Part shown: positions 6,570-7,420 of the stretch, in pieces | Layout of the letters: each line of letters opens with the position of its first letter | Position numbering within the stretch: the first letter of the stretch is position 1 | NCBI GenBank assembly: GCA_021812265.1 | Contig: JAKAOI010000107.1 | Span: 1 to 7,420, forward strand | Origin: Chloroflexota bacterium | Lineage (GTDB): Bacteria > Chloroflexota > Ktedonobacteria > Ktedonobacterales > JACDGC01 | Reading direction: 5' to 3' | DNA: 7,420 nucleotides | The notes under the pieces: generated by a model | Told to the model about the DNA's origin: nothing | Seen by the model: only the letters and a program-made list of their open reading frames with translations | Database searches by the model: none | Program-made: the position numbers and the translations under genes

Positions 6570-6700
6570 GACTTTCGCTTCAGCATGGAAAATCGGGGAT
6601 GTACAAGGGTCTCCGCCCCTTGTATGAGGTTCTGGGGTGTCCCCAGACATCCCTTTGTTGCAGATACGAGAAACATACGCTTCTCTTTCAAGCGAAAGTC
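6570..6700. repeat. Structured GC-rich palindromic element framed by an 11-base inverted repeat
   Basis: The outer repeat GACTTTCGCTT (6570-6580) is perfectly complementary to AAGCGAAAGTC (6690-6700). Inside, GGGATGT (6596-6602) pairs with ACATCCC (6647-6653) and encloses two hairpins: TACAAGGG/CCCTTGTA (6602-6609 and 6617-6624, 7-base loop) and TCTGGGG/CCCCAGA (6631-6637 and 6641-6647, 3-base loop). Together these make a three-way-junction-like fold; the outer and inner stems share bases 6602 and 6647, so one pair must yield at each. A competing short repeat CCATG/CATGG (6566-6570, 6584-6588) overlaps the left arm. No target duplication is visible. It could be a non-autonomous element, a repeated extragenic palindrome or a structured RNA; the sequence alone cannot decide. 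Confidence 0.6.
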
Positions 6701-6723
6701 CTACATACTTAATTATATGATGA

Positions 6724-6751
6724 AGCGGCATATTCAATAGAATATACCGCT
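6724..6751 (-). terminator. Strong hairpin after the histidine kinase, possible terminator without T tract
   Basis: AGCGG (6724-6728) plus ATATTC (6730-6735) pair with GAATAT (6740-6745) plus CCGCT (6747-6751): eleven pairs, one C/A mismatch, loop AATA. It lies 46 bases beyond the kinase stop codon. On the minus strand it is followed by TCATCATATAATT and not a T run, so an intrinsic terminator is doubtful; it may protect the mRNA 3' end. Confidence 0.4.
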
Positions 6752-6797
6752 GAGAAGTCCTATTGCTGCGTATCTTTAGCTGTTTGCATCAACCATT

Positions 6798-7420
6798 TTA
6801 TTCCGGCAGAGGCAGCAATATTGTTATCTTTGAGCCGTCTCCGGGCACGCCGCTGCTGGTTAAAACAATGCTGCCCCCCATACGTTCCGCCAGCGTTTTG
6901 CAGGTATACAATCCTAAACCGTTACCGGAAATGGTAGAGGTTAAATCACGAGGCAGCCGGCTGAATTTTTGAAATAAAAGCGGCTGTTCACTTATCGGAA
7001 CACCTAAACCCCAGTCACGTACCGTTAATTCCAGCATTGGTGTTTTTAAAATTGCCACATTCTTTTTGCGGGTGCGGTTTGTTTGCGGTGGCTCCAATGC
7101 CTGCGCCGCAATGGAAAGCGGCGATCCGGCGGGAGAATATTTCATGGCGTTAGAAATAATATTTGTTAAAATTTGCTCCAACATGACTTGATCGCTCATA
7201 ACGGCGGTAGAATCTTCAATATTAATAAAAATTTCCCGGCGCTTATCTTTATAATCCGCCGGATCTATTAAATTCAAACAATTTGTCACCACAGGCAGCA
7301 CCGGCACTACCTGCAAATCAATATCTTGATTTTCAGCGTCTACACTGCGCACAGCTAAAATAGAAGCAATTAAACGAGAAACTCTGTTCCCTGCCGATTG
7401 CAATTGGTTCAGGATAGAAG
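6798..7420 (-). CDS. Sensor histidine kinase, C-terminal catalytic part (start outside the window)
   Basis: This is the ATP-binding catalytic end of a two-component sensor kinase. The frame is open to the window edge, so the sensor region and the phospho-accepting His box lie outside. Numbering from the TTG codon at 7403, which is not proposed as the start, the GHKL motifs are complete: N box EQILTNIISNAMKYS (76-90, Mg-binding N85), G1 box DWGLG (130-134), F box LFQKF (143-147) and G2 box GNGLGL (160-165), ending in a typical ILLPLPE strand. The first visible residues (LNQLQSAGNRVSRLIASIL) resemble the second helix of a dimerisation domain. A basic stretch of about 20 residues (103-122, with NRTRKK) sits between the N and G1 boxes and looks like a loop insertion. 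The upstream partner regulator is not visible. The MraY-like gene lies 350 bases downstream on the same strand; co-regulation is possible but unproven. Confidence 0.9.
   Translation of the reverse strand, partial: SILNQLQSAGNRVSRLIASILAVRSVDAENQDIDLQVVPVLPVVTNCLNLIDPADYKDKRREIFINIEDSTAVMSDQVMLEQILTNIISNAMKYSPAGSPLSIAAQALEPPQTNRTRKKNVAILKTPMLELTVRDWGLGVPISEQPLLFQKFSRLPRDLTSTISGNGLGLYTCKTLAERMGGSIVLTSSGVPGDGSKITILLPLPE

Larger units (their letters stand above)
6448..6797 (-). other. 350-base intergenic region between the histidine kinase and the MraY-like gene
   Basis: No gene is credible here. From the MraY-like side it holds: the ribosome site GAGG (6456-6459); an inverted repeat ATGCGCAA/TTGCGCAT (6472-6479 and 6510-6517); a weak minus-strand promoter candidate TTGACT (6509-6504) with CATTTT (6487-6482) 16 bases on; the structured segment 6570-6700; and a hairpin at 6724-6751. 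A short minus-strand frame (6691-6506) runs through the structured repeat and has no family features. Confidence 0.7.

Noticed and set aside
6506..6691. 61-codon minus-strand frame in the intergenic region
   Set aside because: It runs through the palindromic element, has no family features, and its composition is explained by the repeat.

Overview
The window reads as bacterial chromosome. A large AT-rich helicase gene lies on the left, an intact insertion sequence follows, and the right half holds housekeeping-type genes: a metallophosphoesterase, a tRNA-Ala, an MraY-like membrane transferase and a sensor histidine kinase. I cannot fix the phylum. The MraY-like protein with a TPR tail, the IS701-type element and the GC-rich palindromic spacer would fit Chloroflexota, but this is a low-confidence inference from family resemblance.

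Layout. Bases 1-1754 (+) hold the C-terminal part of a superfamily 1 (UPF1/DNA2-like) helicase whose beginning lies outside the window. Bases 1755-1920 are an AT-rich spacer with two perfect hairpins and a 12-base imperfect direct repeat. Bases 1921-3308 are an IS701-like insertion sequence with a full-length DDE transposase, 17-base terminal inverted repeats (15 of 17 matching) and a possible 3-4 base target duplication. Bases 3309-3590 are the leader of the next gene, with a good sigma70-type promoter and a TATGCGCATA palindrome. Bases 3591-4469 (+) encode a YfcE/ApaH-type metallophosphoesterase. Bases 4550-4625 are tRNA-Ala(CGC) with encoded CCA, its own extended -10 promoter and a strong intrinsic terminator. 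Convergent to it, 6447-4684 (-) encodes a 587-residue MraY-family transferase with altered motifs and a cytosolic C-terminal extension containing one TPR. The 350-base gap 6448-6797 holds a structured GC-rich segment framed by an 11-base inverted repeat, plus another hairpin. Bases 7420-6798 (-) are the catalytic (HATPase) end of a histidine kinase that runs off the window.

How it fits together. No single pathway is evident. The histidine kinase and the MraY-like gene share a strand, but the 350-base structured gap argues against simple tight co-transcription. The helicase differs from the right half in base composition and is separated from it by the IS, so the left side may be an accessory (possibly defence) region and the right side chromosomal core. 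The most unusual items are the divergent MraY paralogue with its TPR tail, the folded spacer at 6570-6700, and the recurrence of the palindrome TGCGCA in three of the intergenic promoter regions. I see no CRISPR array and no clear novel multi-gene system.
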